From the NCBI GenBank assembly GCA_016714045.1, contig JADJNY010000001.1, positions 930,001 to 994,000 of the forward strand: DNA of 64,000 nt, written 5' to 3'. Below, one piece after another: positions 30,625 to 38,929 of the stretch. A model generated the notes under the pieces. It searched no databases, had not been told where the DNA came from, and saw only the letters and a program-made list of their open reading frames with translations. Source of the DNA: Planctomycetota bacterium (GTDB taxonomy: Bacteria; Planctomycetota; UBA1135; GCA-002686595). Every line of letters begins with the position of its first letter. Positions within the stretch are counted from its first letter, which is position 1. A program made the translations under genes and the position numbers.

Positions 30625-33600
30625 TCACCGTCGCAGCTCGCGGCGCTTCCACAGATAGAAGAGGACGGGGTACACGCAGAGCTCCATCGCGAAGCTCACC
30701 GTGATCCCGCCGACGAGCGGCGCGGCGAGCCGGCGCGTCACGTCCGCTCCGCTGCCCGCCGCCCAAAGGAGCGGCAAGAGCCCGAGCATGTCCGTCGCCA
30801 CGGTCATCGTCTTCGGCCGGATGCGCTGCACCGCGCCCTCGTGGATCGCGGCGACGAGGTCGGCGTCCGTGCGGAGCTTCCCCTCCTCCTTCCACCGGTC
30901 GAACGTCGTGTCGAGGTAGAGCAGCATCACCTGCCCCGTCTCCGCGTCGATGCCGAGCAGCGCGATGATGCCGACCCAGACGGCGAGGCTCATGTCGTAG
31001 TCGAGCCACCACAGGAACCAGAACGCGCCGATGAGCGAGAAGGGGACCGCGAGCAGGATGATCGCGACGCGCGTCCAGCTGCGGTTCGACAGGTACAGCA
31101 GGAACACGATCAGCGCGAGCGTGATCGGGATCACGACCTGGAGGCGCGCGTTCGCCGCTTCCAGGTACTCGAAGCGCCCCGACCACACGCGCCGCGCACC
31201 CGGCGGCATGGGCACGCGCTCCTCCGCCACGCGCTTCGCTTCCTCGACGTAGCCGCCGAGGTCGCGGCCGGCGATGTCGACGAAGATCCACGCGGTGCGC
31301 TCGCCGTTCTCCGTGCGGATCATCGGTGCGCCGGGGCGGAGGACGAGCTCGCACAGCTCCCCGAGCGTGACGCGCGCGCCGGTGGGCGCCGTCACGACGA
31401 GCGCGCGCAGCGCGGGCAGGTCGTCGCGCAGCTCGCGCGCGAAGCGCACGTTGAGCGGATACCGCTCGCGCCCTTCGACCGTCGTCGTGACCTGCATGCC
31501 ACCGATCGCGGTGCGGACGAGCTCCTGCACGTCGCCGACGTTCATGCCGAACCGCGCCGCGGTCTCGCGTTTCACGTCGAAGTCGAGGTAGTCGCCGCCG
31601 AAGACGCGCTCGGGGTACGCGGACAGCGTCCCGGGCACGGACTGCAGCGCGACCGCGGTGCGCTCGGCGAGGTCGGAGATCTGCTCGAGGTCGTGCCCGA
31701 GGATCTTCACGCCGACGGGCGTCTTGATGCCGGTCGACAGCATGCTGATGCGGCTCTCGATCGGATACGGCCACGCGTTGGCGACGCCCGGCAGGTCGAC
31801 CGCGTCGTTCAGTCCCGGGTGCATCGTCCCGTCGGCGTCCTGCCAGCCGTAGACGAGCTCCGTCTGCGTGATCGTCCGCTTCGACGGCCAGAACGTGCGT
31901 TCGAACGGCCACGCGAGCCACTCGGGCCAGCCCGAATGGAAGCGCTCCACCGTGCACGTGCGCCAGCGCGCGGGATCGGTGTGCAGCTGGACGACCGTCT
32001 CGAGCATCGAGAGCGGCGCGGGGTCCGTCGCGGTGTCGCCGCGTCCGATCTTGCCGTGCACGCTCTCCACCTCGGGGAAGGAGCGGATGATGCGGTCGGT
32101 CTGCTGGAGCAGCTCGCGCGACTTGCCGACGCTGATGCTCGGGTCCGTCGTCGGCATGTAGAACAGGTCGCCTTCGTCGAGCGCCGGCATGAACTCCGAC
32201 CCGAGCTTCGACGCGGGCCACACCGCCGACGCGCCGAGGAGCAGCACGATCCCGATCGTGGTCTTCGGCCGGCGCATGACCCAGCGGAAGAAGGGCTCGT
32301 AGAGCCGCATCGACCAGCGATTCAGCGGGTTCTCCTCCTCCTTCGGGATGCGGCCGCCGAGCATGCCGACGAGGAGTGCGGGCACGACGGTGATGCCGAG
32401 GATCGCGCCCGCGACGATCGCGAACGTCTTCGTGTACGCGAGCGGCTTGAAGAGGCGCCCGGACTCCTCGCCCAGCGCGAAGATGGGCAGGAACGCGACG
32501 GTGATGATGAGCAGCGAGTAGAAGAGGCTCGGTCCGACCTCCTGCGCCGATTCGAGCACGATCTCGGTGCGTGAGCGCGGCGTGGCGCCCCGTTTCACGC
32601 GCTCCGCGTCGCGCTCGAGGTGCTTGTGCGCGTTCTCGATCATGACGATGGCCGAGTCGACCATCACGCCGATCGCGAGCGCGAGCCCGCCCAGGCTCAT
32701 GATGTTCGCGTTGATGCCGAGCAGGTTCATCACGAGGATCGAGACGAGGAGCCCGATCGGCAGGATCACGATTGCGACGAGGGCGCTGCGCACGTGCCCC
32801 AGGAACGCGAGGCACACGAGCGCCGTGACGAGCAGCTCCTCGAGCACCGCCTCGCCGAGCGTCTCCACGGCGCGGCCGATCAGCGCGGAGCGGTCGTACG
32901 TCGTGCGCACGAACACGCCGTCGGGCAGACCGTCTTCGAGCTCGAACAGGCGGGCCTTCACGTCCTGGATCACGCGGTAGGCGTTCTCGCCGAAGCGCGC
33001 GACGACGACGCCGCCGACCGCTTCGCCGCGGCCGTCGTATTCGCCGACCCCGCGGCGCATCTCACCGCCGACCTCGAGCGTCGCGACGTCGGAGAGGAGC
33101 ACGGGCACGCCCTCCGCGGACGTCATCAGCACGACGCGGGACAGATCCTCGAGGCCGCGCAGGTAGCCGCGGCTGCGCACCATGTACTCGTTCTCGGCGA
33201 GCTCGACGACGGAGCCGCCGACGTCCGCGTTCGACCGCTCGATCGCGCCGACGACGTCCTCGAGCCCGAGCCCGCGGCCGACGAGCTTCACCGGGTCGAG
33301 TACGACCTGGTACTGCTTGACGTACCCGCCGATCGGGGCGACCTCGGAGACGCCGGCCACCGACGACAGCGGGAAGCGCAAGTACCAATCCTGGAGCGAG
33401 CGCAGCTCGGCGAGGTCGTGCTGCGCCTCGACGAGGGACGCGCCGTCGAGCGGGCACGCGCCCGGGTGCTCGAAGCCGCGGACGCGCACGAGGCGTTCGC
33501 GGTCCTCCTCGGGCGCCGCGTCGCGTTGCGCGTACCAGCGCTCCGCCTCCGGGTCGTGCCAGACGCCCTTCGCGTGCTCCGCGCAGTGCCAGCCCGGGAA

Positions 33601-34032
33601 GAGCACGTACTGGTACACCCAGCCGACGCCCGTCGCGTCGGGGCCGAGCCGCGGCTCGACGTCGCGCGGCAGACGGTCGCGGGCGAAGTTCAGGTACTCG
33701 AGCACGCGGCTGCGCGCCCAGTAGATGTCCGTGTCGTCGTCGAAGAGCACGTACACGAACGACAGCTCGAACATGCTGTAGCCGCGCACGACGGTGGCAC
33801 CCGGCACGGAGAGCAGCGCCGTCTCGAGCGGCTGCGTCACCTGCGCGTCGACGACCTCGGGGTTCTGCCCCGGGTACTCCGTGACGACGATGACCTGGAC
33901 GTCGGAGAGGTCCGGGATCGCGTCGAGACGGATGTCGCGCGCGGCGCGGATGCCGAGCGCCACGAGCACGCCCGCGACGATCAGGACGAGCGCGCGGTGG
34001 CGGACGGAGGCCGCGAGGATGGACCGCAGCAT
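30625..34032 (-). CDS. cusA: Heavy-metal efflux RND permease (CusA/CzcA family)
   Basis: A 1135-residue inner-membrane proton antiporter that pumps Cu(I)/Ag(I) or Zn/Co/Cd from the periplasm. Typical elements are AIPDLSDVQVIVVTEYPGQ after helix 1, LRSLQDWYLRFPLSSVAGVS in the pore domain, NLLGINANIMSLGGLALAIG with the family Asp in helix 4 (VMVDSAIVMIENAHKHLE), and a final helix bundle ending LCVYPVLFYLWKRREL. Met residues in the cleft point to copper/silver, but this is not decisive. An insert at about residues 146-205 carries HC, HPGACPLDG (Cys150, His153, Cys193), more Cys/His than usual here. It is the third gene of the cusCBA-type operon; 1 base separates it from cusB. Confidence 0.92.
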   Translation of the reverse strand: MLRSILAASVRHRALVLIVAGVLVALGIRAARDIRLDAIPDLSDVQVIVVTEYPGQNPEVVDAQVTQPLETALLSVPGATVVRGYSMFELSFVYVLFDDDTDIYWARSRVLEYLNFARDRLPRDVEPRLGPDATGVGWVYQYVLFPGWHCAEHAKGVWHDPEAERWYAQRDAAPEEDRERLVRVRGFEHPGACPLDGASLVEAQHDLAELRSLQDWYLRFPLSSVAGVSEVAPIGGYVKQYQVVLDPVKLVGRGLGLEDVVGAIERSNADVGGSVVELAENEYMVRSRGYLRGLEDLSRVVLMTSAEGVPVLLSDVATLEVGGEMRRGVGEYDGRGEAVGGVVVARFGENAYRVIQDVKARLFELEDGLPDGVFVRTTYDRSALIGRAVETLGEAVLEELLVTALVCLAFLGHVRSALVAIVILPIGLLVSILVMNLLGINANIMSLGGLALAIGVMVDSAIVMIENAHKHLERDAERVKRGATPRSRTEIVLESAQEVGPSLFYSLLIITVAFLPIFALGEESGRLFKPLAYTKTFAIVAGAILGITVVPALLVGMLGGRIPKEEENPLNRWSMRLYEPFFRWVMRRPKTTIGIVLLLGASAVWPASKLGSEFMPALDEGDLFYMPTTDPSISVGKSRELLQQTDRIIRSFPEVESVHGKIGRGDTATDPAPLSMLETVVQLHTDPARWRTCTVERFHSGWPEWLAWPFERTFWPSKRTITQTELVYGWQDADGTMHPGLNDAVDLPGVANAWPYPIESRISMLSTGIKTPVGVKILGHDLEQISDLAERTAVALQSVPGTLSAYPERVFGGDYLDFDVKRETAARFGMNVGDVQELVRTAIGGMQVTTTVEGRERYPLNVRFARELRDDLPALRALVVTAPTGARVTLGELCELVLRPGAPMIRTENGERTAWIFVDIAGRDLGGYVEEAKRVAEERVPMPPGARRVWSGRFEYLEAANARLQVVIPITLALIVFLLYLSNRSWTRVAIILLAVPFSLIGAFWFLWWLDYDMSLAVWVGIIALLGIDAETGQVMLLYLDTTFDRWKEEGKLRTDADLVAAIHEGAVQRIRPKTMTVATDMLGLLPLLWAAGSGADVTRRLAAPLVGGITVSFAMELCVYPVLFYLWKRRELRR

Positions 34033-34033
34033 T

Positions 34034-35908
34034 TCAGCGGCTCCTTGCGCACTCGACGGAGCCCGTCACCGTGCCGCACCGCTTCATCGAGTCGGGGTAG
34101 TACGGATTGCGCACGGCCTCGTCGCGCGAGAGCCAGCTCCCGGGTGCCATCGGGCAGTGCACCACGTAGACGCGCTCGCCGAATGCACGAGACGGCGGCG
34201 CGCGCCGCACGATCGCGACCATCGCGTCCGAGAGCGGGCCGAAGAGCTCGCGCTGGCGCTCGATCGGCGCGGGGACGAGCTCGAACGCGCGCTGGACGAG
34301 CTCCTGCGCGCGCGTCTTCGTCGGTCCGCGCGCGGCGTCGACGAGCTTCTGCGCCGCGACGGTCAGCGGCATCGCCGCGAAGGGCTCTGTCGCGGGCCGG
34401 TCGGCGCCGAGCACGAGGGCGAGCTCGAGGTACGGCCCGAGCACCTGATCGACGAGCTCCGCCGGCGCCTCGGGCTCCTCGAGCCGCGCGAGCGGCGCCT
34501 CGCGCGCTTCGGAGCCCGAGCTCGCGAGGAACTTCTTCACGCCCTCGCGGATCCGCGACTCCGCGTCGAGCAGGAACTGCCCGCTGGTGACGACGCGCTC
34601 GCCGGGCGCGAGGCCCGCGAGGACCTGCACGAGCCCGCCGTCGCCGCTCGCGCCGAGCTCGACGCGCGTCGGCTCGAACGAGCCGTCCGACACGACGACG
34701 AACGCGATGCGGCGCGTCCCCGTGTCGATCACGGCCTCGCGCGGGACGAGCACGGCGTCGCGCGCGACCTCGATCGCGATCTCGGCGATCGCGAACATGC
34801 CTTCGCGCAGCGTGCGATCGGCGTTGTCGAGCGTCGCGCGCGCGCGCGCCGTGCGCGTCTCCATGTCGAAGTGGGGGTGGAGGAAGTCGAGCGTGCCCGC
34901 GAACGTCCGTCCGGGGAGCCCGTCGACGCGCACGACGATGCGCTCGCCGATCGCGAGCCCGGGGAGCTCGCCCGCGGCGACCGCGAGGTCGATCCACATC
35001 GTCTGGTTGCTCGACAGCTCGTACACGCGGGCGCCGGCCTCGATGCGCGCGCCCTGCTTCACGTCCTTCGCCGTGACGTGCCCGTCGATCGGGCTCCGGA
35101 TCGGCACGGTCGCGGGCGCGCGCTCGAGCGCCGCCAGCCGGTCGATCTCCGCGTCGGGGAGCCCGATGTACGCGAGCTTGCGCCGCGCGAGGCCGTAGAG
35201 GCTCGCCGCGCTCGCGCCCGCGTTCGGCCGCTCGATCGCCTTGCGCGCGGCGACGAGCTCCTCGATCGCGACGGAGAGCTCCGGGCTCGCGAGCTCGAAC
35301 AGCGGCGCGCCGCGCACGACGTGCGCGCCCTCGCGGTCGGCGTACACCGTCTCGACGAAACCCGGGACACGCAGCACGACGTCGACGTGGTTCGGTTCGG
35401 GCTCGACGAGCACGCCGGCGATGCGGCGCGTCGCGACGAGCGCGCCGCGCAGCACCTCGCTCGTGCGCAGGCCCATGTTCTGCTGGACGCGCGGGTCGAT
35501 CGTGACGACGTCGCCCGTCGCGAGCTCCTCGGAGTGCACGGGCACCAGGTCGCGGCCCGCGGGGCTCTTCCCCGGCGCGTTCGCGACGAACGGGGGTTCG
35601 CTCGCGGCGTCGATCCAGTACCGCACGCGGCGCGTCGCGGCCGTTTCGATGGGCGAGGCGGAGGACGCGCCGCCCGGCGCGACGGGCGTGAGCTTCATGT
35701 GGCACAGCGGGCACTCGCCGGGCTCCTTCTGGAGCACGTTCGGGTGCATCCCGCACGTGTACAGCGTCTCGCCGCCGTCCGCGGAGGCGTTCGTGGGCGA
35801 CGCCGGGCCGTGGAACGCGCGACCGAGCGCGAAGCCCGCCGCGAGGGCCGCCAGGACCACCAGCACGACGCGCGCGCGTCCCGACCGATGCGATGTGCGC
35901 TCATTCAT
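34034..35908 (-). CDS. cusB: Periplasmic adaptor of metal efflux pump (CusB family) with extra metal-binding domains
   Basis: A 624-residue membrane-fusion protein. An N-terminal anchor helix (VVLVVLAALAAGFALG) is followed by a heavy-metal-binding segment of Cys/Met/His type (LYTCGMHPNVLQKEPGECPL with CHMKL) at about residues 49-75. The body has the lipoyl/barrel-sandwich and beta-barrel parts (GFVETVYADREGAHVVRGAP, SPIDGHVTAKDVKQGARIEA, EGMFAIAEI). A C-terminal helical domain resembles DUF3347 and ends CPMAPGSWLSRDEAVRNPYY with a Cys and Met pattern. It would accept metal and link cusA with the outer-membrane channel. The start overlaps the cusC stop by 8 bases (ATGAATGA). It is larger than E. 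coli CusB (about 400 residues) because of both added domains. Confidence 0.9.
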   Translation of the reverse strand: MNERTSHRSGRARVVLVVLAALAAGFALGRAFHGPASPTNASADGGETLYTCGMHPNVLQKEPGECPLCHMKLTPVAPGGASSASPIETAATRRVRYWIDAASEPPFVANAPGKSPAGRDLVPVHSEELATGDVVTIDPRVQQNMGLRTSEVLRGALVATRRIAGVLVEPEPNHVDVVLRVPGFVETVYADREGAHVVRGAPLFELASPELSVAIEELVAARKAIERPNAGASAASLYGLARRKLAYIGLPDAEIDRLAALERAPATVPIRSPIDGHVTAKDVKQGARIEAGARVYELSSNQTMWIDLAVAAGELPGLAIGERIVVRVDGLPGRTFAGTLDFLHPHFDMETRTARARATLDNADRTLREGMFAIAEIAIEVARDAVLVPREAVIDTGTRRIAFVVVSDGSFEPTRVELGASGDGGLVQVLAGLAPGERVVTSGQFLLDAESRIREGVKKFLASSGSEAREAPLARLEEPEAPAELVDQVLGPYLELALVLGADRPATEPFAAMPLTVAAQKLVDAARGPTKTRAQELVQRAFELVPAPIERQRELFGPLSDAMVAIVRRAPPSRAFGERVYVVHCPMAPGSWLSRDEAVRNPYYPDSMKRCGTVTGSVECARSR

Positions 35909-37319
35909 GGTTCGTCTCCTCCGCGAGCCCTTCCAGGTCCGTGCCCAGCCCTTCCTCGATCTCCGCCAGCGCGAGCTCGCGCGCGACGCGCGCCTCGAGC
36001 TCCACGCGCCGCACCTCGATCTGCATGCGGCGCACCTCGATCCACTCGTCGGTCGACGACCCGAGCACGGCGCACGCGGCCTCCGCGTCGTCGCACGCGC
36101 GCGCGGCGAGCGGCAGGAGCTCGTCCGCGAAGAGCGCTCGCGCGCGCTCGGCGTCCTCGAAGACGCGGTGGGCGGTCGCGAGCGCCGCACGGCGGTCGCG
36201 CTCGGCCTGGCGCGCGTCGGCTTCGGCCGCGCGCAGGGCCGACCGCGCCTCGGCGACGAGCGCGCGCACGCGCTGGCGGTTCAGCGGCAGCGACAACGAC
36301 GCGCCGACGAACGTCTCGAGCGAGCCGACGACGCCCAGCATCGGCGCGACGTCCGGACGGCCTTCCTTGCGCGCGAGCACGAGCTCGCGCTCGCGCGCGT
36401 CCGTCTCCGCGCGGCGCTCGGCGCGCACCGGATCGCGTTCGGCCGCGAGCGTCTGCAGCGCGTCGAGGGAGAGCGCGAGCTCGCGCCGCGGCCAGGCGGC
36501 GGGCGGCTCGAGCGGCGCGTCGGGCGCGCGCGCGAGCAGCGCGTTCAGCGCGGCGAGGCGCGTCGCGTCGCGGACGTCGGCGCGCGCGGCCTCGTCGCGC
36601 GCGCGGCCGGCAGCGATGCGGGCCTCGACGAGCAGCGCCACCTCGCCGCCGCCGCCCGCGCGCGCATCGCGCGACGCGACCGCGAGCTGCTCGAGCTCGA
36701 GCGCGTCCGCGACGAGCCGCGCCTCCTCGCGCGCGGCGAGCCACTCGATCCAGGCCTCGACCAGCGCGCGCTTCAGCTCCGCGCGCCGCGCACGGAAGCG
36801 CTCCCCGGCGACGCGGGCCTCCGCGAGCGCCGCTTCGCCGGCGGCAGCGAGCTTCCCGCGGCCCCACAGGCTTTGCATCGGATCGAAGCCTGCGCGCAGC
36901 GTGGTCCGGTCCCACGCGGAGCGCCCCTCCATCGGGAGCGCGTGCTCGGCGGAGAGCTCGACGTTCGTGTTCGGGAAGCTCGCGGCGCGCGTCACCGCGT
37001 CGAGGCGCGCCTGCCACGCGTGCCACGCGCTCTCGAGCTCGCCGTGCGCGCGCAGCGTGCGCGCCCAGAGCGGAAGGAGCTCGGGCGCGGGCGGGAGCTC
37101 CGGCAGCGCGCGCTCCGGGTACGGCGTCGCGTAGTCGGCGCTCGCGGCCGCGGCGCGCTCGCGCTCGGCGTCGAGGCCCTCGGGCAAGACCGCGCACGCG
37201 GCGAGCGCGCCGAGTGCCGCGAGCGTCACGGCGCGGAACGCGCGGCGCGCCCGAGGGTGCGGGTCGTGGCGCGCGGACGGCGTGGAGCGCGGCGCGCGCG
37301 GGTCGATTCGATTGCGCAT
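35901..37319 (-). CDS. cusC: Outer-membrane channel lipoprotein of metal efflux pump (CusC/TolC family)
   Basis: A 472-residue TolC-type protein. The signal peptide ends in a lipobox (LAALGALAAC, Cys at about residue 42). Long heptad-rich helices follow with two similar halves (WHAWQARLDAVTRAASFPNT ... AWPRRELALSLDALQTLAAE), the fold of the outer-membrane channel. It is first in the operon. The coding-strand ribosome-binding site GGAGGGAGA lies just before the ATG at 37319 and inside a perfect 6-base stem (see 37322-37336). Confidence 0.88.
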   Translation of the reverse strand: MRNRIDPRAPRSTPSARHDPHPRARRAFRAVTLAALGALAACAVLPEGLDAERERAAAASADYATPYPERALPELPPAPELLPLWARTLRAHGELESAWHAWQARLDAVTRAASFPNTNVELSAEHALPMEGRSAWDRTTLRAGFDPMQSLWGRGKLAAAGEAALAEARVAGERFRARRAELKRALVEAWIEWLAAREEARLVADALELEQLAVASRDARAGGGGEVALLVEARIAAGRARDEAARADVRDATRLAALNALLARAPDAPLEPPAAWPRRELALSLDALQTLAAERDPVRAERRAETDARERELVLARKEGRPDVAPMLGVVGSLETFVGASLSLPLNRQRVRALVAEARSALRAAEADARQAERDRRAALATAHRVFEDAERARALFADELLPLAARACDDAEAACAVLGSSTDEWIEVRRMQIEVRRVELEARVARELALAEIEEGLGTDLEGLAEETNHE

Positions 37320-37321
37320 GG

Positions 37322-37336
37322 TCTCCCTCCGGGAGA
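37322..37336 (-). promoter_or_regulatory. Stem-loop overlapping the cusC ribosome-binding site
   Basis: On the coding strand TCTCCC-GGA-GGGAGA forms a 6-base stem with a 3-base loop, two bases before the ATG. It contains the Shine-Dalgarno bases GGAGG. It could lower translation until melted. A second inverted repeat lies next to it at 37340-37360. Confidence 0.4.
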
Positions 37337-37339
37337 GCC

Positions 37340-37360
37340 GCGGGACGTTCGTGGTCCCGC
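37340..37360. promoter_or_regulatory. Inverted repeat in the efflux operon leader
   Basis: GCGGGAC (37340-37346) pairs perfectly with GTCCCGC (37354-37360) over a 7-base loop. It sits 20-40 bases upstream of cusC and may be an operator or a leader hairpin. No CusR or CueR gene is nearby. The rest of the 214-base gap to 37534 shows no clear promoter. Confidence 0.35.
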
Positions 37361-37533
37361 ACGGTCGACGAGAGCGGACGTGGAGCGCGGCCGTGCCGCG
37401 CGGACCGTAGGTGCGGCCGAAACCGCGCAGGCGAGAGCACGCGGCCGTGACGGTCCGACGTCCTCACGCGCAGCGGACGACGCGCGTCCGCGGGCTCGTG
37501 CGCGATCGCGCGCGACGAGCGGTCCTCGCGCGC

Positions 37534-38052
37534 TCAGCGGCGCAGCGCGGACAACGTGGCGAGGTGGCCGGCGAGCCCGTGCTCGAGGCTCGCGGCGCAA
37601 CGCGGCGGTGCGTCGAGCGCGTCCGCATCGCCCGGCGGACGCTCCGTTCCGGCCTCGTAGAGCCGCGCGAGCCGGAGGGAATCGAGGAACACGAGCGTCG
37701 CCGTCGCGGCCGCCGCGGGCGGTCCGTCGAGCGCCTCCAGTGTCGGCGCGCCGCCCGCGTGCGTGCGCTGCGCACCGGGGCGCTCCGCGTCGGGGCGAGC
37801 GGGGAGCTCGAGCTCGCACGAGCACGGACGCGGCGCGCGCGCCTCGTCGCGGCCGGGATGCTCGGCGGCCGCGCGCGCGGCGCAGCAGGAGCGCACGCTG
37901 CTCGCGCAGCAGCAGCGCGTGGGGAAGAGCCGTCCGACCGCCGCGCACGTGAGGCGCAGCGCGAAGCAGGGCTGCGCGAAGAGCACGAGCGCGAGCACGA
38001 CCCACGCGAGGACGCGCGGCGATCGACGGCTGGGGGCGACGTGCTCGGGCAT
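37534..38052 (-). CDS. Small Cys-rich exported protein upstream of the metal efflux operon
   Basis: A 172-residue protein not assigned to a family. A hydrophobic N-terminal segment (VLAWVVLALVLFAQPCFALR) looks like a signal peptide or anchor. It is followed by a Cys cluster (RLTCAAVGRLFPTRCCCASS, VRSCCAA, PCSCEL) within residues 35-82. The second half is Ala-rich with a final Cys (PRCAAS). Position and orientation, 214 bases upstream of cusC on the same strand, suggest it belongs to the metal-resistance unit, perhaps as a periplasmic metal sponge or sensor. This is inference from Cys content and context. Coding character is good across the frame. Confidence 0.55.
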   Translation of the reverse strand: MPEHVAPSRRSPRVLAWVVLALVLFAQPCFALRLTCAAVGRLFPTRCCCASSVRSCCAARAAAEHPGRDEARAPRPCSCELELPARPDAERPGAQRTHAGGAPTLEALDGPPAAAATATLVFLDSLRLARLYEAGTERPPGDADALDAPPRCAASLEHGLAGHLATLSALRR

Positions 38053-38183
38053 GGGGCGGGCTTCCGTGATTCAGTATCGGCGCGCGGGCGCGGGCGAGCA
38101 ACCCGGACCTCGAACATCGTTCCGTCCGGCGCGGCGACCGGGCGCCGGTCGCCGCCACGGCCCTCGGGCGCGGAACGGCGCGC

Positions 38184-38636
38184 TCAGCGCACCCACTCGA
38201 CCGCGCCGTCCGGGAGCAGGTAGACGATCAGCATCGTCCCGCCCGCGACCGTCGGCACGTGCGTCGAGCCCGCGGGGAGCACGACCCAGCCCGGCGGATC
38301 GCCCTCGAACGTCGGCGCGCCGTCCATCGCGATGCAGAAGTTGACCTCACCGCGCGGGTGCAGGTGGCGCGGCCCCGCGCCGTTCATGAGCACGACGTCG
38401 ATCGAGAAGCCGAGCGTCTCGGGGGTCGCTTTCGCGACGCGGCCCCATTTCACGGGCAGCTCGCCGCGGTCGGCGATGCGGCCCTCGGCGAGGAGCGCCC
38501 TGAGGTCGCGTTCGACGGCGCGCGCCGCGGGGCCCTGCGGAGGGAGGCGTCGCGCGAGCTCGGCGCGCGCGGAGGGGGCGTCGGCGAGGTCGAGGCCTTG
38601 GGCGGCTTCGAGGAGCGGGCGGAAGGTGTCCAGCAT
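38184..38636 (-). CDS. DUF4863/PnbB-like cupin-type protein
   Basis: A 150-residue protein. The central region (FSIDVVLMNGAGPRHLHPRG, EVNFCIAMDG, GWVVLPAGSTHVPTVAGGTM) is a small cupin-like fold with His residues placed as metal ligands. The overall pattern (N-terminal helix then KWGRVAKATPETLGFSIDVV) matches the DUF4863 family, one member of which is the 4-hydroxylaminobenzoate lyase PnbB. No nitroarene-degrading partner gene is adjacent, so the chemistry here is open. It is monocistronic by spacing. Confidence 0.65.
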   Translation of the reverse strand: MLDTFRPLLEAAQGLDLADAPSARAELARRLPPQGPAARAVERDLRALLAEGRIADRGELPVKWGRVAKATPETLGFSIDVVLMNGAGPRHLHPRGEVNFCIAMDGAPTFEGDPPGWVVLPAGSTHVPTVAGGTMLIVYLLPDGAVEWVR

Positions 38637-38743
38637 GCGCGCGATCGTACGGGGCGCGTGCGCGGTCGCAAGGTTGGGGGGGGGGCGGTCGGGAGCGCAA
38701 TGGCCGGATGCGGAGATCCAAGCGGAAGGGACGCAACGGAGCC

Positions 38744-38814
38744 CACGCGTGTGCTCCGCTTCACCGACCCCGCACGAGCACGGGCCGGAGGACTAGCCGC
38801 GTGCTTGCGCGGGG
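38744..38814. repeat. Dispersed palindromic element, copy A (imperfect)
   Basis: The segment begins CACGCGTGTGCTcCGC, then TCACcGAcCCCGC and CGGGCCGgAGGAC, and ends GCGCGGGG. It matches copy B at 62182-62247 base for base over most of the first 50 bases. The two arms (CCCCGC / GCGGGG, GAGCACG / CGTGCTT) still pair but with interruptions. It lies in the 293-base gap 38637-38929 between two minus-strand genes. That gap holds nothing else I can support. Confidence 0.6.
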
Positions 38815-38929
38815 TTCGAGGAGCTCTCAGCAACGAGCGGGCGGGACGGTGAGGAAGGGTGCCTGGTGCGCGCACGTTCGGCTAGGAGTGGCCGTGCGGG
38901 GAGCGGGGGGCTGCTTCTGGTGTCGTGGC

